From a virus: DNA of 63,881 nt. Where the stretch lies: positions 1 to 63,881 of IMG/VR virus record IMGVR_UViG_3300028768_000001, one strand, 5' to 3'. The translations under genes were made by a program, and so were the position numbers. Under the pieces are notes generated by a model. That model searched no databases. It was not told where the DNA came from and saw only the letters and a program-made list of their open reading frames with translations. Positions 7,839 to 14,916 of the stretch are shown here, one piece after another. Each line of letters starts with the position of its first letter. Positions within the stretch are counted from its first letter, which is position 1.

Positions 7839-7841
7839 GAT

Positions 7842-7889
7842 TCTCTCCTGACAGGTTAGGACAAAACCGCGGGACTCGCGGCTTCGTCC
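7842..7889 (-). promoter_or_regulatory. Repeated hairpin + SD leader, copy 2
   Basis: Minus-strand stem GGACGAAGCCGCG / CGCGGUUUUGUCC (7859-7889) followed by CUAACCUGUCAGGAG and an ATG 20 nt from the stem. Same arrangement as copy 1. Confidence 0.7.
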
Positions 7890-7900
7890 GGGTCCACCCT

Positions 7901-8101
7901 TCATTGTGCTTCGTCTACGTCCTTAGCCAACTTGCCCGCCAGTGTGCCGAGCAACAACATCAGCAAATTGATTGATTGCGCGGTGGTGGCCATGGCCGGC
8001 GCATCGTAGAGCCGATGCATCGCCTCGGTCAGCTCGACGCGGTTTTCTTCGATCAACGCGACGGTCCGCCGCAGCGTCAGCATGTCATCGACAAGACTCA
8101 T
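7901..8101 (-). CDS. Hypothetical early protein, 66 aa
   Basis: Starts MSLVDDMLTLRR with GGAG 9 bp upstream. The C-terminal segment SINLLMLLLGTLAGKL is hydrophobic and could be amphipathic or membrane-associated. Located directly before a hairpin leader. Function unknown. Confidence 0.55.
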   Translation of the reverse strand: MSLVDDMLTLRRTVALIEENRVELTEAMHRLYDAPAMATTAQSINLLMLLLGTLAGKLAKDVDEAQ

Positions 8102-8120
8102 GGCTTGACTCCATACGTCG

Positions 8121-9392
8121 TCATTGTCCGACTCCCGCCTCGGCCGCCAGCCACTCGGTAAGCCAGCGCTTGAGCGCCGAGACACTGCCGCCGAGCCGTT
8201 GGTACGGCACTTTCAAACGGCGCGCATTGTTATCCACGTCGTGGCCGCAATGGTCGACCATCGCGATAACGAGATCGCTGGTCGCACTCTTGGTCAGCAT
8301 GCCCACGCCGCCATGACCGCCGCCGCCTTCCATCTGTGACTTGACGAACACGAAGTCGACCGTACCCAAAAATGCCTGCTTCACGTCCTCGGCCTGCTGG
8401 TTCAGGAGTCCGACTACGGTGACGCGCGGTAGCCGATCCTTGGGCGGCGCAGGCGGCTTGTCTTCGAGCGGCGCGAAGGCCGGTAGCGACGCCTTATTAG
8501 CCGTGCTTAGCTGCGTGGCGAGCGCATTCGAGAAGGCCGACGAAAAGGCGTCCATCATGACATTGGCCAGTCGATTGGCGAAGAGCTGCACTACGCCATC
8601 CAAACTGACGTTGTGCGTTTGATGCTCATGCTCGGCCAAGTAGGTGTCGACGCGGCGTTGCACTTCGGATTCGATGCGCGCTTCCTCACCGCGGCGCCTT
8701 GCGGCTTGCGCCTCCCGTTCTTGCGTCTGGCGCTCCTGCTCGCGCCGCGCTTCGACCTGCTTAGCCTGTGCCTCATGCGCGCATTGCTCAAGCATGGGAT
8801 CGAGCCACGCGCTGACTTGGCTCCACGCCTTTAGCTCCCGGTGTCGGCTCGCCGGCAATTCACTCTCGATCGCCTTGCGCAAGGCGTCCAAGCGCGACAT
8901 GTCCTCGAACGCGTGCGTCAAGTGGGACACGCGCGCCGCGAGCTGGCATTGCTCCGCCCCGGTCCAGTGCACCAGGGTGCGAGGTGCCGACGTATTACTC
9001 GGTACGGACTTGGCCGCGGCATCGGGCACTACGGTCAGACTTGCGTGGGGGCTTGCGTGCGAGCTTGCAAGCGGCGCATCCGACGGCCTCGTTGGCGCGG
9101 CGGACTCAAGACTGAGCTTGGCCCACATCTCCGGTATCCAAGGGCGAAACTTGGCGAAGGCGGTCTTGGCTAAGTCGCGGCGCCGCTTCGGTAGTAAGAC
9201 GTTCTTTTGTGCCTGCTCGATCGCAGCCATGTTCGACAGGGACTTGTCCGCTTGAAGTAGGCGGTACGATTCGACGGCCACTTTACGTTGCTCGTCGCCA
9301 TTCCAAGTGATTCGGGTTGAAGGCATATCGGGGTCGGCGGTGGCGTGGGAATGGTCGGCACGTTGGCGCGCCATTTGATAGGGATGGGTCAT
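8121..9392 (-). CDS. Coiled-coil protein with DUF2325-like C-terminus
   Basis: 423 aa from the ATG at 9392 (AAAGGAG upstream). Residues about 195-260 are a charged helix rich in Glu, Arg and Gln. The last 100 residues begin LPRVTVVGLLNQQ and end VPYQRLGGSVSALKRWL, with SDLVIAMVDHCGHDVD between them. That order (strand, 'xDxVIxxxDxxxH', then a 'kP-lxxLGG' strand and helix) resembles DUF2325. The likeness is by eye and moderate. It may bind nucleic acid or act as a structural early protein. It is the longest protein of unknown function in the early arm. Confidence 0.55.
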   Translation of the reverse strand: MTHPYQMARQRADHSHATADPDMPSTRITWNGDEQRKVAVESYRLLQADKSLSNMAAIEQAQKNVLLPKRRRDLAKTAFAKFRPWIPEMWAKLSLESAAPTRPSDAPLASSHASPHASLTVVPDAAAKSVPSNTSAPRTLVHWTGAEQCQLAARVSHLTHAFEDMSRLDALRKAIESELPASRHRELKAWSQVSAWLDPMLEQCAHEAQAKQVEARREQERQTQEREAQAARRRGEEARIESEVQRRVDTYLAEHEHQTHNVSLDGVVQLFANRLANVMMDAFSSAFSNALATQLSTANKASLPAFAPLEDKPPAPPKDRLPRVTVVGLLNQQAEDVKQAFLGTVDFVFVKSQMEGGGGHGGVGMLTKSATSDLVIAMVDHCGHDVDNNARRLKVPYQRLGGSVSALKRWLTEWLAAEAGVGQ

Positions 9393-9460
9393 GCGGATTG
9401 ACTCCTTTCTAGTGAGTGCCTGCTCTCTCAGGCGCGAGAAGTTTATCAGGACGCGTCGCC

Positions 9461-9745
9461 TTAAGGCGTCGGGACTTCCCCCGACAGATCGACTAGCCAC
9501 GACGCCGGCAAGGGGCGATCAGGCCGCAAGGCGTGCAAGTGACCATAGCGACGCACCACCGTGAAGTGCACACCGCCAAAGTCAAAACCTTGCGTACCGT
9601 ACGGCGTGGTGGGCAAGGTGTACGGCACCGCGAGCCGGAACTTCGTGCCCTCGATAGGCAGCAGCTCGCGCGGATCACAATGCGTGTTGGTGGTCAGGCG
9701 AATACGATGTCCGTCAACTTTATTACGTGCGAATAGCGTGCTCAT
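9461..9745 (-). CDS. Hypothetical early protein, 94 aa
   Basis: Starts MSTLFARNKVDGHRIRL. Short beta-rich protein with GTKFRLAVPYTLPTTPYG. Overlaps the previous gene by ATGA. No family recognised. Confidence 0.6.
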   Translation of the reverse strand: MSTLFARNKVDGHRIRLTTNTHCDPRELLPIEGTKFRLAVPYTLPTTPYGTQGFDFGGVHFTVVRRYGHLHALRPDRPLPASWLVDLSGEVPTP

Positions 9746-10203
9746 GACGGCTCTCCCCGCTGCGGGTAGTAATCCTTCGCCAGCGACGCGCTGCCGAACT
9801 CCACATACGGCACCTGAATCATTTCGTAGACCGTCTTACCGAACGCATCGTGCAGCCCCACACCGTGCCCCATCGCCTGCATCGCGCAGTAGTGGCCGAA
9901 GTTCTCCGGTGTCAGCGGCCGATCGCCTTTACCCTCGACGCGACTAGCCAGTGCGTTCTGAAAAAGATATTCCAGCCCGAGCCCACACCTGAATTCATCG
10001 GGGACTGGATTGGCCCGCACCATTTCAAAGTGCAGTGTCTTTGCAGCGTGCCGTGCCGCCGAGTCGATCTCGGTGGGCATCTCGTCCATGATCTCCTTGC
10101 CCGAAAGGTTCGGCCCTTCGTCCGAGTTGTCCACCTGATCGGCCCACGCCGATGCAAAGAACGCACGCGCCATGTGCAGCTCAATCTCTTCCGAGATAGT
10201 CAT
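9742..10203 (-). CDS. Hypothetical early protein, 153 aa
   Basis: Helical; includes HAAKTLHFEMVRANPVPDEF and NFGHYCAMQAMGHGVGLHD, so several His and Cys residues are clustered. The ATG lies 20 nt after repeated hairpin copy 3 and behind AGGAG. Overlaps the following gene by ATGA. Function unknown. Confidence 0.65.
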   Translation of the reverse strand: MTISEEIELHMARAFFASAWADQVDNSDEGPNLSGKEIMDEMPTEIDSAARHAAKTLHFEMVRANPVPDEFRCGLGLEYLFQNALASRVEGKGDRPLTPENFGHYCAMQAMGHGVGLHDAFGKTVYEMIQVPYVEFGSASLAKDYYPQRGEPS

Positions 10204-10206
10204 GAT

Positions 10207-10253
10207 TTACTCCTAGCAAGTTAGGACAGAAGCGCGACATCGCGGCTTCGTCC
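10207..10253 (-). promoter_or_regulatory. Repeated hairpin + SD leader, copy 3
   Basis: Stem GGACGAAGCCGCGA / UCGCGCUUCUGUCC on the minus strand (10224-10253), then CUAACUUGCUAGGAG and the ATG at 10203, 20 nt from the stem. Confidence 0.7.
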
Positions 10254-10260
10254 GGTGGGG

Positions 10261-10458
10261 TTACGTCAGGCTCAGCGCGCCTTGCTCGATGCACGCCGCA
10301 CGCTTGAGGTCGGCTTGCGCGTGATCACGCAGCTCCTGGGCTGTGGCAAGCAAGGCTTTGGCGCCCATCTCAGGCACCATCACGTGCAGATCGCACTGCG
10401 CGTCTTTCAGGCATGCATACAGCGTGTAGGCGTTCAGCCGTAGATAAGTGACTCGCAT
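10261..10458 (-). CDS. Small hypothetical protein, 65 aa
   Basis: Begins MRVTYLRLNAYTLY with GTAGGAG upstream. Helical C-terminal half (LLATAQELRDHAQADLKRAA). It precedes a hairpin leader and belongs to the same transcript as its neighbours. No family recognised. Confidence 0.55.
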   Translation of the reverse strand: MRVTYLRLNAYTLYACLKDAQCDLHVMVPEMGAKALLATAQELRDHAQADLKRAACIEQGALSLT

Positions 10459-10468
10459 GATGGCGCTC

Positions 10469-10684
10469 CTACTTGAAGTCCGCGAAACGGTGGGCGCAGC
10501 GGTAATGCGCTGACTCGCGCGTAAGTTCATCGCACGTGCATCCATAGGTCTTCGCGTAGGCATCCAGCAGTTCGTCGAGCTGCGCGGCCGTACGCAAGTC
10601 GCTGTCGGCATCGAGTCGTTCGATAGCCAGCTTGGCAAATAGCGGCAGGTATTGGTACGGCTCATAATTTTGTTCGAATAACAT
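10469..10684 (-). CDS. Small hypothetical protein, 71 aa
   Basis: GTAGGAG 6 bp upstream. Contains YGCTCDELTRESAHYRCAH, with three Cys and several His residues, possibly metal-binding. Function unknown. Confidence 0.55.
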   Translation of the reverse strand: MLFEQNYEPYQYLPLFAKLAIERLDADSDLRTAAQLDELLDAYAKTYGCTCDELTRESAHYRCAHRFADFK

Positions 10685-10693
10685 GATCGTCTC

Positions 10694-10858
10694 CTACGCC
10701 ACATCGTCGGACCGGTACGGCTCGATTTCGGCGCCGCACGTCGGGCAGTGATCGTTGCACATGCAACTCCACACCATGGCCCAGCGCACGCCGCAGTGCC
10801 GGTAGTGGTTGAGAAACTGCGGCGCGTCGTCGGGCGTCTCGGCAATTAAGATTCGCAT
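10694..10858 (-). CDS. Small zinc-ribbon-like protein, 54 aa
   Basis: Starts at an ATG with AGGAG nearby. It contains YRHCGVRWAMVWSCMCNDHC followed by PTCGAEIEPY. The Cys pattern (C22, C32, C34, C38, C41) and the ending 'CP-CG-EIEPY' are typical of short phage zinc-ribbon proteins of unknown function. Spaced 9-10 bp from both neighbours in the operon. Confidence 0.65.
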   Translation of the reverse strand: MRILIAETPDDAPQFLNHYRHCGVRWAMVWSCMCNDHCPTCGAEIEPYRSDDVA

Positions 10859-10867
10859 GATCGTCTC

Positions 10868-11146
10868 CTACCAATCGAACTTCGGTAAGCCATCGACTTC
10901 ATCGCCATCCGCATCGATGCGAACCCAGTCATGCTTTCGCCTGAGTGCCCAACACCGTAACGCAGCGATGTCAGGCAGCAGCTTAGCCATGTCATCGATT
11001 GGCTCGAAGTTGAAGCGCACGAAAAAGCCGTGGCTATAACTGGCACTTTCCATCACGCCCGCTATTGCCGCACGGTTCTCCAGCGCGACGCACGTGGCCC
11101 GCGAAATGTGCGCGGTGGTCACGACGGGTAGCGTTATTGTCCACAT
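10868..11146 (-). CDS. Hypothetical protein, DUF5983-like, 92 aa
   Basis: Begins MWTITLPVVTTAHISR and ends DWVRIDADGDEVDGLPKFDW. The 'TAH' start and the 'W--D-DG---LP-FDW' end resemble DUF5983 proteins of phages and plasmids; the assignment is by eye. AAGGAG lies 6 bp before the ATG. Function unknown. Confidence 0.6.
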   Translation of the reverse strand: MWTITLPVVTTAHISRATCVALENRAAIAGVMESASYSHGFFVRFNFEPIDDMAKLLPDIAALRCWALRRKHDWVRIDADGDEVDGLPKFDW

Positions 11147-11156
11147 GGTCGTCTCC

Positions 11157-11414
11157 TTAGCTATGAAAGCCAAAATGGCCTTCGTGCCAGACTGCGCCGA
11201 TCACATAGCCCAGCTTGCCGTCGGCTTTCCAATAGGTCGCGGTGATTTCGAGCTCCTTCGGGTTGGCATACAACGTCACCTTGGGATAGGCATCGCCCGC
11301 GATGGCCCACGTCGACAAGTAGCCGACGGCCTGGGTGAACTCGGCGTAGCCGACTTGCTCCTTGATCGCATCGAAGCCGCTCGCCTCATACGCATTGAAT
11401 CGCACTTCTCTCAT
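11157..11414 (-). CDS. Hypothetical early protein, 85 aa
   Basis: The ATG at 11414 (MREVRFNAYEASGFD) is preferred over 11420 because it has a 7-bp spacing from GTTAGGAG. Beta-rich C-terminus (ITATYWKADGKLGYVIGAVW). Stands after repeated hairpin copy 4. No family recognised. Confidence 0.6.
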   Translation of the reverse strand: MREVRFNAYEASGFDAIKEQVGYAEFTQAVGYLSTWAIAGDAYPKVTLYANPKELEITATYWKADGKLGYVIGAVWHEGHFGFHS

Positions 11415-11422
11415 TTCCATTC

Positions 11423-11465
11423 TCCTAACTCGTTAGGACAAAGCCGCGAGCCCGCGGCTTTGTCC
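11423..11465 (-). promoter_or_regulatory. Repeated hairpin + SD leader, copy 4
   Basis: Near-perfect minus-strand stem GGACAAAGCCGCG / CGCGGCUUUGUCC (11436-11465), then CUAACGAGUUAGGAG and the ATG at 11414, 21 nt from the stem. It is the most symmetrical copy. Confidence 0.75.
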
Positions 11466-11481
11466 GGGATTGCCTCATTAT

Positions 11482-11691
11482 TTAGTCCACGGCACGGTGC
11501 GTGACCTGCGTGCCGGCACCGGTTGGCTTGCCCTGCGCGTCGACGGGTACGTCTTTCTCGCACAGATACACGTCTACCTGCGATTGCTTTTTTATCTTGA
11601 ACTGCGCGGCGGCTTTCGTCTGCGCTTCAAGCGAGGTATGGGCATACACCTCAATACTTTTGCCTTTGTAAAATGCCTTGTAACCGTTCAT
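11482..11691 (-). CDS. Small hypothetical protein, 69 aa
   Basis: Starts MNGYKAFYKGKSIEVYAHTS. A short protein with a helix of alternating Ala and Lys followed by a strand (VDVYLCEKDV). This pattern is common among small phage proteins of unknown function. Upstream GTTAGGAG. Confidence 0.6.
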   Translation of the reverse strand: MNGYKAFYKGKSIEVYAHTSLEAQTKAAAQFKIKKQSQVDVYLCEKDVPVDAQGKPTGAGTQVTHRAVD

Positions 11692-11731
11692 CCCTGCTCT
11701 CCTAACTCGTTTCACTACCTTGCAACGAATA

Positions 11732-11755
11732 CGGCCAGGGCAAACACCCTGGCCG
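11732..11755 (-). terminator. Hairpin, possible terminator
   Basis: CGGCCAGGG - 6 nt - CCCTGGCCG, a perfect 9-bp stem just after the stop of the 105-aa gene (11764). On the minus strand it is followed by TATTCGTT, not a clear U-run, so termination is plausible but uncertain. Confidence 0.45.
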
Positions 11756-11763
11756 CGAATTGC

Positions 11764-12081
11764 TTACTGGTCCTCTTCTACATCCAGGCTGTTGTACGCC
11801 ACCCCATCGGCGACGATCGCTGCGTGCCCGTCCATCGGTTTAAGTGCCGAGGTGAGCGTGCGCTCGGCTGCCACGCACCAGCCGGTTTGGTGCTGCGCGG
11901 CGCACGCGGCAGGCCCATCGGCCAAGCGGATGCGCAAGCCGCCGGCACCCATGCGAATCGACTGCACATCTTGCACGACGACGCGTCGCGCCGCGGCTTT
12001 TGTCACCTCCTGATCGAATTGATCGTCACTGCGATACGGTTGCGATGGATACATGAAGCCATCGCGCAATATCATGCGCAT
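11764..12081 (-). CDS. Hypothetical early protein, 105 aa
   Basis: The start at 12081 has AAGGAGG with good spacing; a longer frame to 12282 would read through the hairpin at 12191-12222. Contains ACAAQHQTGWCVAAERTL and ends acidic. No family recognised. Confidence 0.6.
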   Translation of the reverse strand: MRMILRDGFMYPSQPYRSDDQFDQEVTKAAARRVVVQDVQSIRMGAGGLRIRLADGPAACAAQHQTGWCVAAERTLTSALKPMDGHAAIVADGVAYNSLDVEEDQ

Positions 12082-12190
12082 TGTTACCCTCCTTAGAGGA
12101 TGCACTGGGATAGGGAAGCAGCCGGCCTTTAACGCATGTCTCGATAGTGCTGGGTTGCCGTTACCTTGCGGCACGGCTGCCGATGGGGTT

Positions 12191-12222
12191 GGACATAACC
12201 GTGATGCTTCGCGGTTATGTCC
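12191..12222 (-). promoter_or_regulatory. Repeated hairpin, copy 5
   Basis: GGACATAACCG - 10 nt - CGGTTATGTCC, an 11-bp perfect stem. It is related to copies 1-4 by the GGAC..GTCC ends, but lies 110 nt from the next start codon (12081). Confidence 0.6.
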
Positions 12223-12283
12223 GATAAGACGCCTTGCACGTCTGTGGGTCGTCGGGATATCGGCGAGGCGCAGTCCGTTCAAT

Positions 12284-12313
12284 CATTTTGCGAAAACATC
12301 GGAATACTTGCAA
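12284..12313 (-). promoter_or_regulatory. Candidate leftward promoter
   Basis: Minus strand TTGCAA, an 18-bp spacer beginning GTATTC, then AAAATG. It shares TTG(A/C)AAGTATTC with the candidate at 6143-6172. It lies in the gap between the 63-aa and 105-aa genes, upstream of hairpin copy 5. Confidence 0.4.
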
Positions 12314-12368
12314 GCAAAGAATGCAATGTTTTTGTCGGCGCTTTATGGCACGGGCCGCGGCGCCGGGT

Positions 12369-12560
12369 TTAGATATCGCTAGGCGTTTTTTTCGTCACCC
12401 ACTGTAAAAAAGCCGCCAGTTTTACGCGCGCCGCTTCACGCTCGCGTTCGACTTGCATGGCCCGACGCGCATAACTTGCCGCACGTCGCATTTTCTCCCT
12501 ATTAGGATCCGGCGCGATAGGCGGGTCAGTCCGCTCATATACCGTGAATTTGGGTTTCAT
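12369..12560 (-). CDS. Small basic protein, 63 aa
   Basis: Starts MKPKFTVYERTDPP with AAGGAG upstream. The second half is a strongly charged helix (KMRRAASYARRAMQVERERE). It could bind nucleic acid. No family recognised. Confidence 0.55.
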   Translation of the reverse strand: MKPKFTVYERTDPPIAPDPNREKMRRAASYARRAMQVEREREAARVKLAAFLQWVTKKTPSDI

Positions 12561-12626
12561 ATTGCATTCTCCTTGCCGCGCATACCGATTAGCTTACGCA
12601 TGCCGGCGCCCATTTTCCCAGGGTAT

Positions 12627-13139
12627 TTATGACTGCGCCTGCCCGTGCGCGTTCCATTTTTGCCACCATTGCCGTAACGCCTGTGCATCGTGATAGGCGT
12701 GATAAGTGACCGCTTGGCGATGCCGACGCAGCCATGCGTGCGCTCCCGCTACGGACTGATCATTCACGCGCACGATGCCGACTTGCATCAACTGTTGCAC
12801 GCAGTCAAGTAGCGGCGCGGGCTGCCGATTACCGCGCAGGCGCGGCGCCTCAACCCAACGCGGCACGAGCAAGGCCGCACCATCACGGGTCGCGAGCGCA
12901 AAGCCTGCGGTGCCCTGTGCGTCGGCGTGGTACCACGTCCCGATATGAATGGCCGGGGCGGAACAACCCAGGCAGCGGCGCACACGTGCGCGCAACAAAT
13001 TGTCGCTACGCACCCGGCGCCCACCTCCGCATTCACACATGCAATGCCAATGCGCGTTGCCATGACTATCGTTTGTTGCACGCGCAACCACGGTTAGTTT
13101 GCCGAAGCGTCGGCCAATCAGATCGCGAAAAATCGCCAT
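12627..13139 (-). CDS. HNH/AP2-type DNA-binding protein (nuclease part not seen)
   Basis: 170 aa. The N-terminus (IGRRFGKLTVVARATNDSHG, then WHCMCECGGGRRVRSDNLLR and RRCLGC) is the zinc-finger-like DNA-binding domain usual at the start of phage HNH and AP2 endonucleases. The remaining 100 residues lack a visible HNH motif, so it may be a regulator or a degenerate nuclease. The ATG at 13139 has GGAG 6 bp upstream. The frame is open further upstream into a 49-bp inverted-repeat element. Confidence 0.65.
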   Translation of the reverse strand: MAIFRDLIGRRFGKLTVVARATNDSHGNAHWHCMCECGGGRRVRSDNLLRARVRRCLGCSAPAIHIGTWYHADAQGTAGFALATRDGAALLVPRWVEAPRLRGNRQPAPLLDCVQQLMQVGIVRVNDQSVAGAHAWLRRHRQAVTYHAYHDAQALRQWWQKWNAHGQAQS

Positions 13140-13170
13140 ACCGGCTCCATAGTGACAGCGGAATAACAGG

Positions 13171-13219
13171 GACTCACTACACGTCATAGCGGAATAAACC
13201 ATGATGACGTGTAGTGAGT
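13171..13219. repeat. 49-bp element with 16-bp inverted arms, copy 1
   Basis: Arms ACTCACTACACGTCAT (13172-13187) and its exact reverse complement (13204-13219), separated by 16 bp. Identical over 49 bp to 13282-13330. It overlaps the extended 5' end of the HNH/AP2-type gene. Confidence 0.9.
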
Positions 13220-13281
13220 CAACGATTAGTGGCCCGTGCCCCCGCGCAACAAAGTGCGGTTAGTTGCATCGAATCCGTCCT

Positions 13282-13330
13282 GACTCACTACACGTCATAG
13301 CGGAATAAACCATGATGACGTGTAGTGAGT
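13282..13330. repeat. 49-bp element with 16-bp inverted arms, copy 2
   Basis: Exact second copy, 111 bp from the first. Loop sequence included, the two copies are identical, so recent duplication or strong selection is implied. Confidence 0.9.
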
Positions 13331-13469
13331 GACCCAAAAAAGCAAGACACTAAGCGTTACAAAGCAGCTTATTATGTAACGGCTTACCCGTGCGGGGCTT
13401 ACGGCATATGGTTCTAACAACCAAAAAGCAGAAAAGCAGCGCTGGGAGAGGAGGGTCCCTTACGTTTTC

Positions 13470-13543
13470 GATAGTTACACGTTTTACGGGCCGATTTTTA
13501 CAAGGATGGATAGTTACACGCCAACATAGTTACCTGTAACTAT
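13470..13543. promoter_or_regulatory. TAGTTAC operator cluster
   Basis: Three sites in 74 bp: GATAGTTACACG at 13470-13481, the same at 13509-13520, and the palindrome ATAGTTAC-CT-GTAACTAT at 13526-13543. Similar sites occur at 15095-15182, 49539-49547 and 50386-50396. Confidence 0.6.
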
Positions 13544-13888
13544 CGGCTCCACACGAGACACCCCTCTCTAAAATTACTGCTTATTAATCTTTTTTACAGA
13601 AAATAATTAACTAAGCGCCGCTCAGCCTTGTGTGGCCACGAGCGGCCCCGAACATAGTGTCACCAAGCGCGCCGAAAAAGTGTAACCGCCTGCCCTGCAA
13701 CATGCCGGCAAGCCTTGTGGCGTAAGGCGCACGCCGAGTAGGCTAAGTTTGTTACCGAAAAATGCCCCTGTTAGAACGTTGGGAACGCCGGACCAAGCCG
13801 CGACGGCGCGTTTTTGTCCGCTTAGTGGCCCGCTTAGTGGCGGGGGATCGTTACACGGGATTGCGTTCCGTGCGTGCCGTGCCGCCGG

Positions 13889-14014
13889 TCACGGCGTGAG
13901 CGCGCGCAGCGTGGCGGCAAGGCCGGTTTGCAGTAGATAGGCGCCGCTGAAGGCCAGCCATAGGCCGGCGAGCGCACAGGTACTAGCGAAACCGAGTCGA
14001 ATCAGTGCGAACAT
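13889..14014 (-). CDS. Small membrane protein, 41 aa
   Basis: Starts at the ATG at 14014 behind GGGGG with 5-bp spacing. One long hydrophobic stretch (LIRLGFASTCALAGLWLAFS) predicts a membrane span or a signal sequence. A terminator separates it from the gene upstream. Function unknown. Confidence 0.5.
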   Translation of the reverse strand: MFALIRLGFASTCALAGLWLAFSGAYLLQTGLAATLRALTP

Positions 14015-14037
14015 GAGAACCCCCAAGATGTGATGCG

Positions 14038-14059
14038 AAAAGCCCGGGCGAACCCGGGC
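14038..14059 (-). terminator. Rho-independent terminator (leftward)
   Basis: Minus strand GCCCGGG-UUCG-CCCGGGC followed by UUUU: a 7-bp GC stem with a UUCG loop and a U-tract. It follows the 238-aa gene (stop at 14091) and would limit read-through into the rest of the early arm. Confidence 0.8.
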
Positions 14060-14090
14060 GAATGGTTTGCAACGTGCAACGTGCGGGTCG

Positions 14091-14807
14091 TTAAGCGGCT
14101 TTGCGTGCGCTTTGCCTAGCCGCAGCGGCGGTGGCATCGTTGCGCTGGCCGGTCACGCGTAGCTGATTGGCGACGGCGTTTAGCGTCAAGCCTTGCGTTT
14201 CGGTCGACTTGTCGGCCGCGACGATGCGCGCGATGGCTTCGAGCGTTTCAAAAAGGCCGAACGTGGCGAGCAATTGCTCGATATTCTCGGGTCGCTTGAC
14301 GGCATGTTCTTGCGGCACATGGGCCGGCGCGCCGGCATCGGCTTTGACCCGCTTGCCTTTCACTTTGACGCCCGCCGCATGTCCGAGCGCTTCGGCCACA
14401 TAGTCGGGTTGGTCCGCCGCCAGCGCGTCGGCATAGGCTTTGGCATAGGCTTTAGTCGCGTCGGGGCTAATTGCCGCAATCCGCTCGGCGCGCTTGCGCT
14501 TCGCTTCTATTGACATATTTACGGGGGTGGCGCCATACAGCGTGCGCACCGCGATTGTGTATTCCATCAAGTGATAATCGGTAAAGTCGGATAGGCCTTT
14601 ATCTTTCGCTAATTGCGTGAGCGCGGCGCGATCATTGCGCCACGTGTCATCGGTCGGCATCGCTTTGGAGCGGCTTGTCAGCAACGTGGTTAAGGCCGTG
14701 CGCATCGATACGCGGGCATGGCGGCCGCTTTCCAGCTTGGCCATGAAGTCGTTATGAAAGGCTGCAATGATCGGTGCGGGTTTAACCGAAGTAATGGTAA
14801 GACTCAT
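14091..14807 (-). CDS. Hypothetical immediate-early protein, 238 aa
   Basis: First gene leftward from the divergent control region. Helical and basic: ARVSMRTALTTLLTSRSKAM at about 32-51, EAKRKRAERIAAIS at about 101-114, and a C-terminus ending RQSARKAA. No family recognised. Its position beside the operators and its own terminator suggest an immediate-early regulator or replication initiator, but that is inference only. SD AGGAG lies 9-10 bp before the ATG. Confidence 0.6.
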   Translation of the reverse strand: MSLTITSVKPAPIIAAFHNDFMAKLESGRHARVSMRTALTTLLTSRSKAMPTDDTWRNDRAALTQLAKDKGLSDFTDYHLMEYTIAVRTLYGATPVNMSIEAKRKRAERIAAISPDATKAYAKAYADALAADQPDYVAEALGHAAGVKVKGKRVKADAGAPAHVPQEHAVKRPENIEQLLATFGLFETLEAIARIVAADKSTETQGLTLNAVANQLRVTGQRNDATAAAARQSARKAA

Positions 14808-14916
14808 GATATGCGCTCCTAAAGGGTTTAGCTTCTCTTAACCGGTTGACCAATGCGAGTGGCATTGGAGTCTTTATCATGCGCGTGGTGATGGAATAAA
14901 GCAAATCGCGATTAGG

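Larger units (their letters stand above)
13140..13888. other. Non-coding control/origin-like region
   Basis: About 750 bp without a convincing gene. It holds two copies of a 49-bp inverted-repeat element, two ATAGTTACAC sites, an ATAGTTAC-CT-GTAACTAT palindrome, an AT-rich stretch (about 13569-13616) and a tandem CCGCTTAGTGG pair (13818-13840). This content suits a replication origin or operator cluster. That role is inferred. Confidence 0.5.

Noticed and set aside
7839-7904. Longer start for the 208-aa protein
   Set aside because: It would translate through hairpin copy 2 and give an unusual N-terminus; the start at 7838 has the SD.
13171-13330. CRISPR array
   Set aside because: Only two repeats, each a palindrome of 49 bp with a 62-bp gap; no further units and no cas genes.
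13749-13940. 63-aa plus-strand frame in the control region
   Set aside because: No SD, direction opposite to neighbours, composition like random GC-rich DNA; overlaps the small membrane protein gene on the other strand.
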